The notes: generated from the letters alone by a model not told the origin. Numbered from the stretch's first letter, positions 1 to 6,728 are shown. The stretch: DNA of 7,371 bases from an uncultured Cryomorphaceae bacterium (GCA_937900215.1 CALCFH010000467.1:1-7371); one strand, 5' to 3'. A program made the numbers and translations.

Positions 1-448
1 CGTCTCGGTGTACCTTGGCCAAAATTGAAGCAGCCGCAATAGACTGAAACTTTTGATCTCCTTTTATAACACACTCATGCTCGATTCCGTCGTAGGGCTT
101 GAATCTGTTTCCATCGATTAGAAGAAAATCGGGCTTCGTTTTCAATTGATCTACACAGTGATGCATGCCCGCATAGGTAGCTTGTAGAACGTTCATCTCA
201 TCAATTACTTTAGAAGATTGTTCTGAAACAGCCCATGCTATGGCTTTAGACTTAATTTCAATAGCCAAGGCAGTACGTTGCGCAGCGGTAAGTTTTTTAC
301 TGTCGTCTACACCCTCAATAGGTTGATTCGGATCAAGAATTACTGCGGCAACAACAACAGGTCCAGCTAAACAACCACGGCCTGCTTCATCAAGGCCTGC
401 CTCAAGACGGCCTTCTTGCATAAAAGGTGTTAGGGGTTTCTTTTTCAT
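1..448 (-). CDS. rnhB: Ribonuclease HII, C-terminus cut by window edge
   Basis: RNase HII nicks the RNA strand of RNA:DNA hybrids and removes single ribonucleotides misincorporated into DNA; it acts in the cytoplasm with Mg or Mn. The frame is open from an ATG at 448-446 to the window edge, giving 149 residues of a protein usually near 200. The family motifs are visible: DEAGRG at residues 20-25, DDSKKL at 48-53, LIDGNR at 110-115, KGD at 129-131 and AAASILAKV at 138-146. By alignment with the E. coli enzyme the four acidic catalytic residues are D20, E21, D112 and D131, so the active site is complete and only the C-terminal tail is missing. The ATG overlaps the TGA of the upstream glycosyltransferase gene as ATGA, which suggests coupled translation and supports this start; a second Met at residue 10 is an alternative. 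It is the last visible gene of the minus-strand operon. Confidence 0.96.
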   Translation of the reverse strand, partial: MKKKPLTPFMQEGRLEAGLDEAGRGCLAGPVVVAAVILDPNQPIEGVDDSKKLTAAQRTALAIEIKSKAIAWAVSEQSSKVIDEMNVLQATYAGMHHCVDQLKTKPDFLLIDGNRFKPYDGIEHECVIKGDQKFQSIAAASILAKVHRD

Positions 449-1608
449 TTATTGCTCTTTTTATTTAGGAGGTTTTCTATTTCATTCCAAACTAGTGAAG
501 CAGATGTATCCCAAGAAAAAATGTTCAGTCTTTTGCTTCCATTCTCAATTAATTCTTTTCTCAAAGAATCATTTTCGAGTATTTGTTGCATCTTTTTGGC
601 CCAAACTCGAGGAGAGTCTGAATCAATTAGAATTGCGGCATCGCCTGCAATTTCAGGTATAGCAGAAAAATTAGAGGCTAAAACAGCTGTTTTGGCTTTC
701 CATGCTTCAAGTATTGGTATCCCAAAGCCTTCGTAGAAGCTCGGATACAACAATGCTTTTGACCCTTTAAGGATGGTTTTTTTCTCCAATTCCGTTACTC
801 TTCCTGTTGCTAGAATGCTTCGGTAGAATTTATTCGATTTCAGCAGCCCTTCCCATTCTTTCTTGTAGGCGCGAATGGGTGTACCCGCAATGATCAATTC
901 TACCTCCGCATTTGAATATTCAGTTTTGAATAATTCAAATGCTTCCAACAATCCCTTTACATTTTTTCGAGGATGTATAGCACCGACGTATGCAAAATAG
1001 ATTTTATTTTTTGTCCACTCTTCTGCTCTATTCAGATCGGAAGGCCTCTCCCAAAGCCTATTTTCATCTGATGGTAGTGCATTTCCAGCTACAACTATCT
1101 TCTTGCTATCAATACTATACTGATCAATCAGTTCTGATTTCGAAAATTTCGACACCGTTATGATTGCATCTCCTTTCCTTGCAAAGATGGGAAAATATTG
1201 CGTATAAAAATTTCTTACCCAAAAAGAAAGGTCTTGGGGTCTATGAAGGAAGTTAAGGTCATGAATAGCAATAACCTGCGGTATTTTTCCTTTTAGGGAA
1301 GCAAAGCCATCGAGTGAAACAAATAAGTCTATTTTATTTTTTTTTAATGCTAGCGGTAAAGAGAAATTCAACCAAAACCACCAAAGAAATGGGTGGCGTG
1401 TTGGAGGGAATAGATTTAGGCCCTTAACATTCTTTCCATAAATAAAATCAGAACTCCACTTGCGGTCAAAGAAGAAGTAAAAGTCTATTTCAGGGTGTTT
1501 TTGAACTATTCTGCTTACTATTTCATGCGTATAAATACCCATTCCTTCTAATTTATCTTTTAGGAGAAGCCGGGTGTTTACAGCTATGCGTTTTCTTCTG
1601 TTTTCCAT
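445..1608 (-). CDS. GT4-family glycosyltransferase (GT-B fold), possible mannosyltransferase
   Basis: This 387-residue protein is a retaining GT-B glycosyltransferase that would move a sugar from a nucleotide donor to a glycan or lipid-linked acceptor at the inner face of the membrane. The N-terminal acceptor domain (about 6-190) has an EGMGIYTHEI segment at 21-30, like the GxGxY loop of mannosyltransferase B-type enzymes, and IHDLNF at 115-120. The C-terminal donor domain (about 203-380) begins with YVGAIHPRKN (207-216) and carries the E-x7-E motif of GT4 enzymes at E293 and E301 in YEGFGIPILE, followed by AIPEIAGDAA (316-325). There is no signal peptide or clear membrane span. The start codon shares one base with the crcB stop (TAATG), with AAGGA just upstream. 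The donor and acceptor cannot be read from sequence; a GDP-mannose donor is an inference from family resemblance and from the guanylyltransferase gene 2.6 kb away. Parts of the gene look more AT-rich than obg. Confidence 0.9.
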   Translation of the reverse strand: MENRRKRIAVNTRLLLKDKLEGMGIYTHEIVSRIVQKHPEIDFYFFFDRKWSSDFIYGKNVKGLNLFPPTRHPFLWWFWLNFSLPLALKKNKIDLFVSLDGFASLKGKIPQVIAIHDLNFLHRPQDLSFWVRNFYTQYFPIFARKGDAIITVSKFSKSELIDQYSIDSKKIVVAGNALPSDENRLWERPSDLNRAEEWTKNKIYFAYVGAIHPRKNVKGLLEAFELFKTEYSNAEVELIIAGTPIRAYKKEWEGLLKSNKFYRSILATGRVTELEKKTILKGSKALLYPSFYEGFGIPILEAWKAKTAVLASNFSAIPEIAGDAAILIDSDSPRVWAKKMQQILENDSLRKELIENGSKRLNIFSWDTSASLVWNEIENLLNKKSNK

Positions 1609-1994
1609 TATCCTTGGAGACCCACTGATTTAAAAATAAACCAAAGTGTTAGACCGCATAAAAGCACATTCAGAAGAATGTTAATGAAGGCACTAGCGGC
1701 TTGTCCGTTTTGAAATAAATGAAGGGTTTCTAAGGAGAATGTTGAAAAGGTTGAAAGACCTCCGCAGAAACCAATAATTAGAAAGTTTTTCAGTCTTTGA
1801 TCTGCTACACCTGTATTCTTAGCAATGTAGATTAATCCAAAAGCAAGGATAATGCAGGCCAGAACATTGGCGCTTAGGGTAGCTACTGAAAACCAATTGG
1901 AATTAGCTTTTAATTTCAACACCAAAGTACTGATTCCAAATCGGAGGCTACAGCCTAATCCACCACCAATAAAAACCAAGAGCAAGGAGTTCAT
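1608..1994 (-). CDS. crcB: Fluoride channel CrcB/Fluc
   Basis: Fluc proteins are small dual-topology homodimers in the inner membrane that let fluoride leave the cytoplasm. This 128-residue protein has the usual length and four hydrophobic segments (about 2-22, 33-57, 68-92, 99-122). Family motifs are GGGLGCSLRF (10-19) in the first helix, the Asn of the second helix (N43 in SANVLA), and GFCGGLSTFSTFSLE (75-89), which holds the broken third helix, the bound sodium site and the pore-lining phenylalanines (F83 and F86). Serine replaces the first Thr of the common TTFSTF motif, a mild change. Only one copy is present, consistent with a homodimer rather than a paired heterodimer. Its ATG overlaps the PAP2 stop as ATGA, so it has no leader of its own and no room for a fluoride riboswitch; it is probably expressed constitutively with the operon. 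Confidence 0.95.
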   Translation of the reverse strand: MNSLLLVFIGGGLGCSLRFGISTLVLKLKANSNWFSVATLSANVLACIILAFGLIYIAKNTGVADQRLKNFLIIGFCGGLSTFSTFSLETLHLFQNGQAASAFINILLNVLLCGLTLWFIFKSVGLQG

Positions 1995-2572
1995 TCAAAC
2001 TTCGGTTTTAGTAGCCAGAAATGGAAAAGAGATCCGATAAAACTACCAATAAAAAGACCTAATAGGCTCCCAGCTACAACATCACCTAGGAAGTGAACAC
2101 CAAGATATATTCTACTGTATCCTACCAAAAGACACCAAAATAGCAGGATTGGCAAAGCAAGTTTTGTTTTGTTTCTCAATACTAAAATCATCAAAGAAGC
2201 AAATCCAGCTGTATTGGCAGCATGCGAAGAAACGAAGCCATATTGGCCTCCACAGCCATCGACTACTCTAAGTTGATCGGCAAAAGGCAATTCATGGCAA
2301 GGCCTGAGACGTTCAAAGACCTCCTTAAAAGCATGCACAGAGATGGAGTCGGTTAAGCTCAAGCAAAGTATTCCTGCAATTAACGAAAACAGCATCTCCT
2401 TCCAACCAAAAAAGTGGAATACAGCAAAGAGTACAAAAAGGTAAAAGGGAATCCAAGTTAATTCTCCTGAGATGGCAATGAATAAAGGGTCTAGCCAATC
2501 AGTGCCTGCTTGATTTATGGCCAAGCTAGCCGAGTGATCCCACTTATTAATCGCATTCAACAGTTCAGCCAT
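1991..2572 (-). CDS. PAP2-family membrane phosphatase
   Basis: This 193-residue integral membrane protein belongs to the type 2 phosphatidic acid phosphatase superfamily, which removes phosphate from lipid phosphates or pyrophosphates on the periplasmic side. All three signature motifs are present: K83-x6-R90-P91; V-S-S-H-A at 114-118, a variant of PSGH; and S153-R154-x5-H160-x3-D164. H117 and H160 are the expected general acid and nucleophile. Hydrophobic segments are near 42-58, 60-77, 122-136, 138-152 and 162-185. Substrate is open: undecaprenyl diphosphate (BcrC/PgpB-like), phosphatidylglycerol phosphate or lipid A phosphate are all possible for this superfamily. The gene start overlaps the obg end by 8 bp and its stop overlaps the crcB start by 4 bp. 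Context with a glycosyltransferase in the same operon slightly favours a carrier-lipid or envelope role, which is inference. Confidence 0.93.
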   Translation of the reverse strand: MAELLNAINKWDHSASLAINQAGTDWLDPLFIAISGELTWIPFYLFVLFAVFHFFGWKEMLFSLIAGILCLSLTDSISVHAFKEVFERLRPCHELPFADQLRVVDGCGGQYGFVSSHAANTAGFASLMILVLRNKTKLALPILLFWCLLVGYSRIYLGVHFLGDVVAGSLLGLFIGSFIGSLFHFWLLKPKFE

Positions 2573-3548
2573 TTAGCACTTTCCAAATAACATCTTTGAG
2601 TTCGTCAACACCTTTGCCGTTTACACTTGAAAAGAGAACGCATGGCAATTTTATTTTGGAACGAAGTTCAGCTTCGAGTTCTTCATCCAATAAATCGGCT
2701 TTGCTAATCCCCAAAATTCTTTCTTTGTATAAAAGGCTTGGATCGTATTTCTCAAGTTCAGCTAAAAGAACAGCATATTCTTCTTCTATATTTGGGGAAT
2801 CGCAAGGGATGATAAAAAGGAGTACGGAATTGCGTTCTATATGTCTTAAGAATCTGATTCCAAGTCCCTTGCCTTCGCTAGCTCCCTCAATAATACCGGG
2901 GATGTCAGCCATTACAAAAGACTGAAAACCACGGTAAGCAACCATTCCAAGGTTCGGACTTAATGTGGTAAAAGGATAGTCTGCTATTTCAGGCTTAGCT
3001 GCCGAAACTACACTAAGAAGAGTAGATTTACCTGCATTGGGAAATCCAACCAATCCAACATCTGCGAGTATTTTTAATTCTAAAACGGCCTCCAATTCGC
3101 CACCTTCTTCACCCGGTTGGGCAAAACGTGGAGTTTGAAAAGTGGAAGATTTGAAATTTGTATTTCCTAATCCACCTCTACCACCCGGTAGAATAATTTT
3201 CCTTTCATCGTGTTCTGTGATCTCAGCGATGATTTCATTCGTCTCTCCATTTCTTACAATGGTTCCTAGTGGAACTTCAATGACAGCATCTTCACCTGAT
3301 TTGCCAGAAGATTGTTGTTTACTACCATGGCCACCATGGCCAGCCTTGGTATGGCGCGTATAGCGCAAGTGCAGCAGGGTCCAAAGGTTGCGATTACCAA
3401 CTAGAATTACATCGCCGCCTTTTCCTCCATCACCGCCATCTGGCCCACCTTTGGGAACAAATTTCTCTCTTCTGAGATGAGAAGATCCAGCACCTCCTTT
3501 TCCGGAAGCGCACCAAATCTTCACATAATCCACAAAGTTACCAGCCAT
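2565..3548 (-). CDS. obg: Obg/CgtA GTPase, short form without C-terminal domain
   Basis: Obg is an essential GTPase that binds the 50S ribosomal subunit, acts in its late assembly, and links growth to nucleotide state. The 327 residues contain the glycine-rich Obg fold (about 2-158, with GGPDGGDGGKGGDV at 34-47 and PGGRGGLGNTNF at 121-132) and a G domain. The G motifs are G1 GFPNAGKST (168-176), switch I with YPFTT (191-195), G3 DIPG (215-218), G4 SKAD (282-285) and G5 SSV (307-309). The protein ends right after the G domain, so the OCT domain found in many longer homologues (E. coli 390 residues) is absent. G4 has Ser in place of the usual Asn of NKxD; I recall similar SKxD forms in other Bacteroidota, so it is likely a lineage trait. 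It lies 6 bp after adk and its stop lies inside the start region of the PAP2 gene (8-bp overlap). Confidence 0.97.
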   Translation of the reverse strand: MAGNFVDYVKIWCASGKGGAGSSHLRREKFVPKGGPDGGDGGKGGDVILVGNRNLWTLLHLRYTRHTKAGHGGHGSKQQSSGKSGEDAVIEVPLGTIVRNGETNEIIAEITEHDERKIILPGGRGGLGNTNFKSSTFQTPRFAQPGEEGGELEAVLELKILADVGLVGFPNAGKSTLLSVVSAAKPEIADYPFTTLSPNLGMVAYRGFQSFVMADIPGIIEGASEGKGLGIRFLRHIERNSVLLFIIPCDSPNIEEEYAVLLAELEKYDPSLLYKERILGISKADLLDEELEAELRSKIKLPCVLFSSVNGKGVDELKDVIWKVLNG

Positions 3549-3554
3549 ATTTTT

Positions 3555-4130
3555 TTAAATTAAGGCGTCAACGGCCTTGATAAGTTCTTCTGTTATCTCA
3601 TGAATTTTCCCAACTCCGTTTACACCAATCCAGCGGTTTTTTGCTTGATAGTGCGCCTTCACAGGAAAAGTCTCTTCTTTATATACATTGATTCTTTTCT
3701 GAATCACTTCTTCATTTGCATCGTCTGGTCTTCCACTGGATTTGGCTCTTTCTAGTAGTCGCAACTTGAGTTCTTTTTCTGGAACCTCTAAAGATGCCAA
3801 CACGTTCACTTTTTCTCCACGTTCTGAAAGAAACGCATCGAGTGCTTCAGCTTGTGCAACGGTTCTTGGGAAACCATCGTATATAAATCCACCTGCCATG
3901 GAATGTTTAGACACCTCCTCTTTTAACATGTTGATTGTCACGGAGTCTGGAACCAGCTTGCCATTGTCCATATAGCTCTTCGCTTCCTGTCCTAGGGCAC
4001 TCTGAGCTTTAATGTGTCCGCGAAAAATATCTCCAGTAGACAAATGAATCAGATCGTACTTTGAAACCAAAAAAGCAGACTGAGTGCCCTTTCCAGCGCC
4101 TGGAGGGCCAAATAATATTAGGTGAAGCAT
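3555..4130 (-). CDS. adk: Adenylate kinase, short-LID form
   Basis: Adenylate kinase interconverts ATP plus AMP with two ADP in the cytoplasm and sets the adenylate balance. The 191-residue protein has the P-loop GPPGAGKGT (8-16), the AMP-binding HLSTGDIFR (29-37), DGFPRT (85-90) with Q93 downstream, and the LID arginines R128 and R134 followed by R146. The LID is a short loop (about 128-140, ERAKSSGRPDDAN) rather than the long 27-38 residue domain of E. coli-type enzymes, and there are no zinc-binding cysteines. This short form is common in Bacteroidota. In several Flavobacteriia I recall an hpt gene next to or fused to adk; here adk is free-standing and is preceded by a divergent gene. It is the first gene of the six-gene minus-strand operon, so its promoter should lie in 4131-4229. 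Confidence 0.97.
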   Translation of the reverse strand: MLHLILFGPPGAGKGTQSAFLVSKYDLIHLSTGDIFRGHIKAQSALGQEAKSYMDNGKLVPDSVTINMLKEEVSKHSMAGGFIYDGFPRTVAQAEALDAFLSERGEKVNVLASLEVPEKELKLRLLERAKSSGRPDDANEEVIQKRINVYKEETFPVKAHYQAKNRWIGVNGVGKIHEITEELIKAVDALI

Positions 4131-4160
4131 GGGTTACGTTTCTTAGGTTTGGTCAGGCCG

Positions 4161-4168
4161 CTAAATTA
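4161..4168 (-). promoter_or_regulatory. Weak candidate -7 element for the adk operon
   Basis: On the minus strand this reads TAATTTAG, one base away from the Bacteroidota -7 consensus TAnnTTTG, and lies 31 bases upstream of the adk ATG. I see no TTG-type -33 element at the expected distance. The call is weak and rests only on the match and its place; the same 8-mer occurs at 7350-7357 upstream of ppa. Confidence 0.25.
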
Positions 4169-4205
4169 AGGCAGTAATCTGGCATTTTTTCGATTTAGTC
4201 TTTTG

Positions 4206-4213
4206 TAGATTTG
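4206..4213 (+). promoter_or_regulatory. Candidate Bacteroidota -7 promoter element for manC
   Basis: TAGATTTG is a perfect match to the TAnnTTTG -7 element recognised by the main sigma factor of Bacteroidota. It would place the transcript start near 4218-4221, about 10 bases before the ATG at 4230. The -33 region (about 4182-4188) holds only a T-run rather than a clear TTG or TTTG. The position argues against the upstream TTG at 4215 as the translation start, because that codon would lie at or before the transcript start. Confidence 0.5.
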
Positions 4214-4229
4214 CTTGAAAATATTTAGA

Positions 4230-5309
4230 ATGGAAAATGCTTTTGCAGTAATAATGGCCGGTGGAATAGGAAGCCGTTTTTGGCCCATGAGTACAGCATC
4301 TAATCCAAAGCAGTTTCACGATGTCCTCGGAGTGGGCGAAACCCTTATCCAACAAACCTACAGACGCTTACTTTCTACTTGTCCTTCCGAAAACATTCTA
4401 ATTGTTACAAGTGATCAGTATTTCAAATTAGTGCGCCAGCAACTTCCGGATTTGCCAGAAGAGAACATATTGTGTGAGCCATCTAGAAGAAATACAGCTC
4501 CTTGTCTAGCCTATGCAGTAGCCAAAATTCAAAAGAGAAACCCGAATGGGGTGATGATCGTTTCTCCTTCAGACCACATTGTTACGAATGAGGCAGAATA
4601 CAACAGAGTAATGAAACGCGCCATTGAAGCAGCTTCTTCTGGAAACCGATTACTCACTCTTGGCATTCGACCGCATAGACCGGATACGGGCTATGGTTAT
4701 ATTCAACATACCTCCAAAACTTTGGAGTCCTTCTCGGATGTTTTAAAGGTGAAGACATTTACCGAAAAGCCAAGCTTAGAACACGCAAAGGCGTTTTTGG
4801 CATCGGGTGATTTTCTCTGGAACGCGGGTATTTTTATTTGGTCTGTGGAGAGTATTCGAAATTCATTGGCATTTAATATGCCTGATTTGTATGAGTCTTT
4901 CTTTACCGATCTTAATCCATATGATTCTAGCGCAGAAGCTGAATTCATTGCATCCATCTATTCGAGCTGTGCCAATGAGAGTATTGATTACGGAATCATG
5001 GAGAAAGCTGAAAATGTATATGTGCTTCCCGCTGATTTTGGCTGGAGTGATCTAGGAACCTGGGGCTCTTTATACGAACAATTGAAGCACGATAAACAAG
5101 AGAATGCCATTGTAGGAAAGAAGGTTTTACTGCAAGACTCTTCAAACAATATGGTTCGTTTGGATGCAAATAAAACAGCAGTCATAGACGGACTCAGTGA
5201 TTATATAATCATTGATACACAAGATCGACTACTGATTTGTAAAAAGGAAAATGAGCAACTTATAAAGGCATTTGTAAACGAAATTCGCTTGCGCTTTGGA
5301 GAAGAATAA
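4230..5309 (+). CDS. manC: Mannose-1-phosphate guanylyltransferase, monofunctional
   Basis: The enzyme joins mannose 1-phosphate and GTP to give GDP-mannose and pyrophosphate, supplying the donor for mannose, fucose and related envelope sugars. From the ATG at 4230 it has 359 residues. Motifs in order are GGIGSRFWPMS (11-21) with PKQF (26-29) forming the nucleotide-binding signature, EPSRRNTAPC (83-92), SPSDH (112-116), TGYGYI (153-158), FTEKP (177-181), WNAGIF (197-202), ESIDYGIMEK (250-259) and DFGWSDLGTW (269-278). D115 and D273 are the likely metal ligands. The protein stops after the left-handed helix region, so it lacks the C-terminal phosphomannose isomerase cupin of bifunctional ManC/AlgA proteins. 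An in-frame TTG at 4215 would add five residues, but ATG 4230 gives the normal family N-terminus and fits the promoter. Its end overlaps the DUF389 gene by 14 bp. Confidence 0.95.
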   Translation: MENAFAVIMAGGIGSRFWPMSTASNPKQFHDVLGVGETLIQQTYRRLLSTCPSENILIVTSDQYFKLVRQQLPDLPEENILCEPSRRNTAPCLAYAVAKIQKRNPNGVMIVSPSDHIVTNEAEYNRVMKRAIEAASSGNRLLTLGIRPHRPDTGYGYIQHTSKTLESFSDVLKVKTFTEKPSLEHAKAFLASGDFLWNAGIFIWSVESIRNSLAFNMPDLYESFFTDLNPYDSSAEAEFIASIYSSCANESIDYGIMEKAENVYVLPADFGWSDLGTWGSLYEQLKHDKQENAIVGKKVLLQDSSNNMVRLDANKTAVIDGLSDYIIIDTQDRLLICKKENEQLIKAFVNEIRLRFGEE

Positions 5310-6726
5310 TCCTTCTGACAACGGAGGCAGTCAAGTAAAAGGGTCTGTTTCAGTTCGTGGTTTTCGATTGGGCTTTAGTTTATTGCTGAAATCAGTTTGG
5401 AGTATTCTAAATATTACAGACAATGCCCAACCAGAGGATACTATTAAAGGAATAGAACGCGATATAGACTTTAGAGGATTTAATGTCTGGATTTTAATTC
5501 TGGCAATCTTCATAGCTTCTATCGGTCTAAATGTAAATAGTACCGCTGTGATTATAGGGGCGATGCTTATTTCACCTTTGATGGGACCTATTATGGGTCT
5601 AGGACTTTCAGTAGGGATAAGCGATTGGTCTATGCTGAAGCGAAGTTTGAGATCCCTAGCTATTGCTGTGTCTGTGAGTCTTTTAACGAGTAGTCTGTAC
5701 TTTGCAATTACACCCTTATCTGATGCTCAGTCAGAATTATTGGCGAGAACAAGTCCCAATTTATTGGATGTATTTATTGCGTTTTTTGGTGGCCTAGCAG
5801 GTATACTTGCAGGTTCTAGAAAAGAAAAGAATAACGTAGTTCCTGGAGTGGCCATTGCCACGGCACTTATGCCTCCTTTGTGCACGGCCGGATACGGCAT
5901 AGGAACAGGCCAATGGCATTTTGCCATCGGCGCCTTCTATCTTTTTCTGATCAACAGTATTTTTATTTCTATTTCCACTTTTATGGTAGTCAGGCTATTA
6001 CGCTTTCCTGCCAAAGAAATTGCAGACGTTAAAAAACAAAAAAGACTACGTGGATATATTAGTTTGTTCGCCGTTTTAACCATGGTGCCTGCTGGCTGGG
6101 TATTTTACAATACTGTATCAGAAAGCTTATTCAATAGGCGAGTAGATGCATTTGTGAATGAAATAGTTTCATACGATGGTACTGAGATTGTGAAGAAGTA
6201 TTTAACTCAATCGGATTCACTCACAGTACTTAATTTGGTGATGTTGGGGGAGCGTGTGCCCGATGAAATTGCCAATGAGTGGCGCTCGAAGATTAAGCTG
6301 TACGAATTAGGAAATACAAAACTTAGAATAGTACAGAGTGGTGCAGAAGACTTGGAAGAAGAGGGAACAGCATCAAAGCTGCTCGATTTCTACACCAAGG
6401 CGCAACAAGATATGTTGACCAAAGAGCAGAAAATCAGTCTACTTGAGGCGGAAATTCAAATTCTAAAAGGGAGACAACTCGATTTTAATAAGCTATCAAG
6501 GGAGGTTGAAATTAACTATCCTGAACTAATAACATTCAACTTTGCATATAATTTACACACAGATTTTATCAGTACGGATACCATTCCTTTTCTTTTGCTA
6601 GAATGGAATCCAGAGACAACAAAAAAGACGCAATTAATTAGACAAGAAGCCTTAACAGCTTGGATGAAGGAAAAATTGAACCTAGACACAGTAGTTGTTC
6701 TTCCTTGGAAGGGAAGAACAAACTAA
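5296..6726 (+). CDS. DUF389 membrane protein with two-part soluble tail, TTG start
   Basis: This 476-residue protein belongs to the DUF389 family, whose function is not known to me. A hydrophilic N-terminus (1-60) leads into about six or seven membrane segments near 63-80, 82-105, 119-139, 156-174, 182-200, 208-232 and 252-271. Conserved family stretches are IGLNVNSTAVIIGAMLISPL (76-95) followed by MGPIMG (96-101), and ATALMPPLCTAGYG (188-201). Residues 275-476 are soluble, with a probable coiled coil at 362-402 between two regions of similar strand-helix-strand pattern. The start must be TTG at 5296: an in-frame stop lies at 5275-5277, no ATG or GTG occurs before the first membrane segment, and the first ATG falls within the conserved GAMLISP stretch. 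Translation is probably coupled to manC, whose stop lies 11 codons' worth of bases or less downstream of this start. A transport role is plausible but unsupported. Confidence 0.9.
   Translation: MEKNNPSDNGGSQVKGSVSVRGFRLGFSLLLKSVWSILNITDNAQPEDTIKGIERDIDFRGFNVWILILAIFIASIGLNVNSTAVIIGAMLISPLMGPIMGLGLSVGISDWSMLKRSLRSLAIAVSVSLLTSSLYFAITPLSDAQSELLARTSPNLLDVFIAFFGGLAGILAGSRKEKNNVVPGVAIATALMPPLCTAGYGIGTGQWHFAIGAFYLFLINSIFISISTFMVVRLLRFPAKEIADVKKQKRLRGYISLFAVLTMVPAGWVFYNTVSESLFNRRVDAFVNEIVSYDGTEIVKKYLTQSDSLTVLNLVMLGERVPDEIANEWRSKIKLYELGNTKLRIVQSGAEDLEEEGTASKLLDFYTKAQQDMLTKEQKISLLEAEIQILKGRQLDFNKLSREVEINYPELITFNFAYNLHTDFISTDTIPFLLLEWNPETTKKTQLIRQEALTAWMKEKLNLDTVVVLPWKGRTN
6695..6721. terminator. Perfect 10-bp hairpin shared by convergent genes
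   Basis: Arms TTGTTCTTCC (6695-6704) and GGAAGAACAA (6712-6721) are perfect reverse complements around a 7-base loop. The whole hairpin lies inside the last codons of the DUF389 gene, 2 bp before its TAA, and begins 8 bases past the ppa stop on the other strand. On the plus strand a CCTTTTT run follows only at 6734-6740, and on the minus strand no T-run follows, so it is not a classical intrinsic terminator in either direction. It may still act as a transcript-end stabiliser or a two-way terminator. Confidence 0.45.
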
Positions 6727-6728
6727 AT

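Larger units (their letters stand above)
4131..4229. promoter_or_regulatory. Divergent intergenic region between adk and manC
   Basis: This 99-bp gap is the only place from which both the minus-strand adk operon and the plus-strand manC-DUF389 pair can start. It is AT-rich, especially at 4185-4229, and contains a CTAAAT/ATTTAG inverted repeat with arms at 4161-4166 and 4193-4198. No coding potential in it is convincing. The individual promoter elements are listed separately. Confidence 0.7.

Noticed and set aside
452..736. Open frame of 94 codons on the plus strand
   Set aside because: It lies wholly antisense to the glycosyltransferase gene, and its codons mirror the conserved E-x7-E region; no family features.
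1992..2100. Fluoride riboswitch upstream of crcB
   Set aside because: The upstream DNA codes for the conserved end of the PAP2 protein and the genes overlap, leaving no leader.
3150..3500. Repeated Gly-coding stretches that look like low-complexity DNA
   Set aside because: They are the normal glycine-rich turns of the Obg fold.
4161..4198. CTAAAT/ATTTAG inverted repeat as an operator
   Set aside because: Arms are only 6 bp, AT-rich and 26 bases apart, which is expected by chance in this composition; kept only as a remark.
4161..4355. Open frame of 64 codons on the minus strand across the divergent gap
   Set aside because: It runs antisense to the conserved N-terminus of manC and through the promoter region, with no recognisable motif.
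5284..5312. Possible programmed frameshift joining manC and the DUF389 protein
   Set aside because: No slippery heptamer was seen in the overlap, both proteins have complete family lengths, and a simple TTG restart explains the arrangement.
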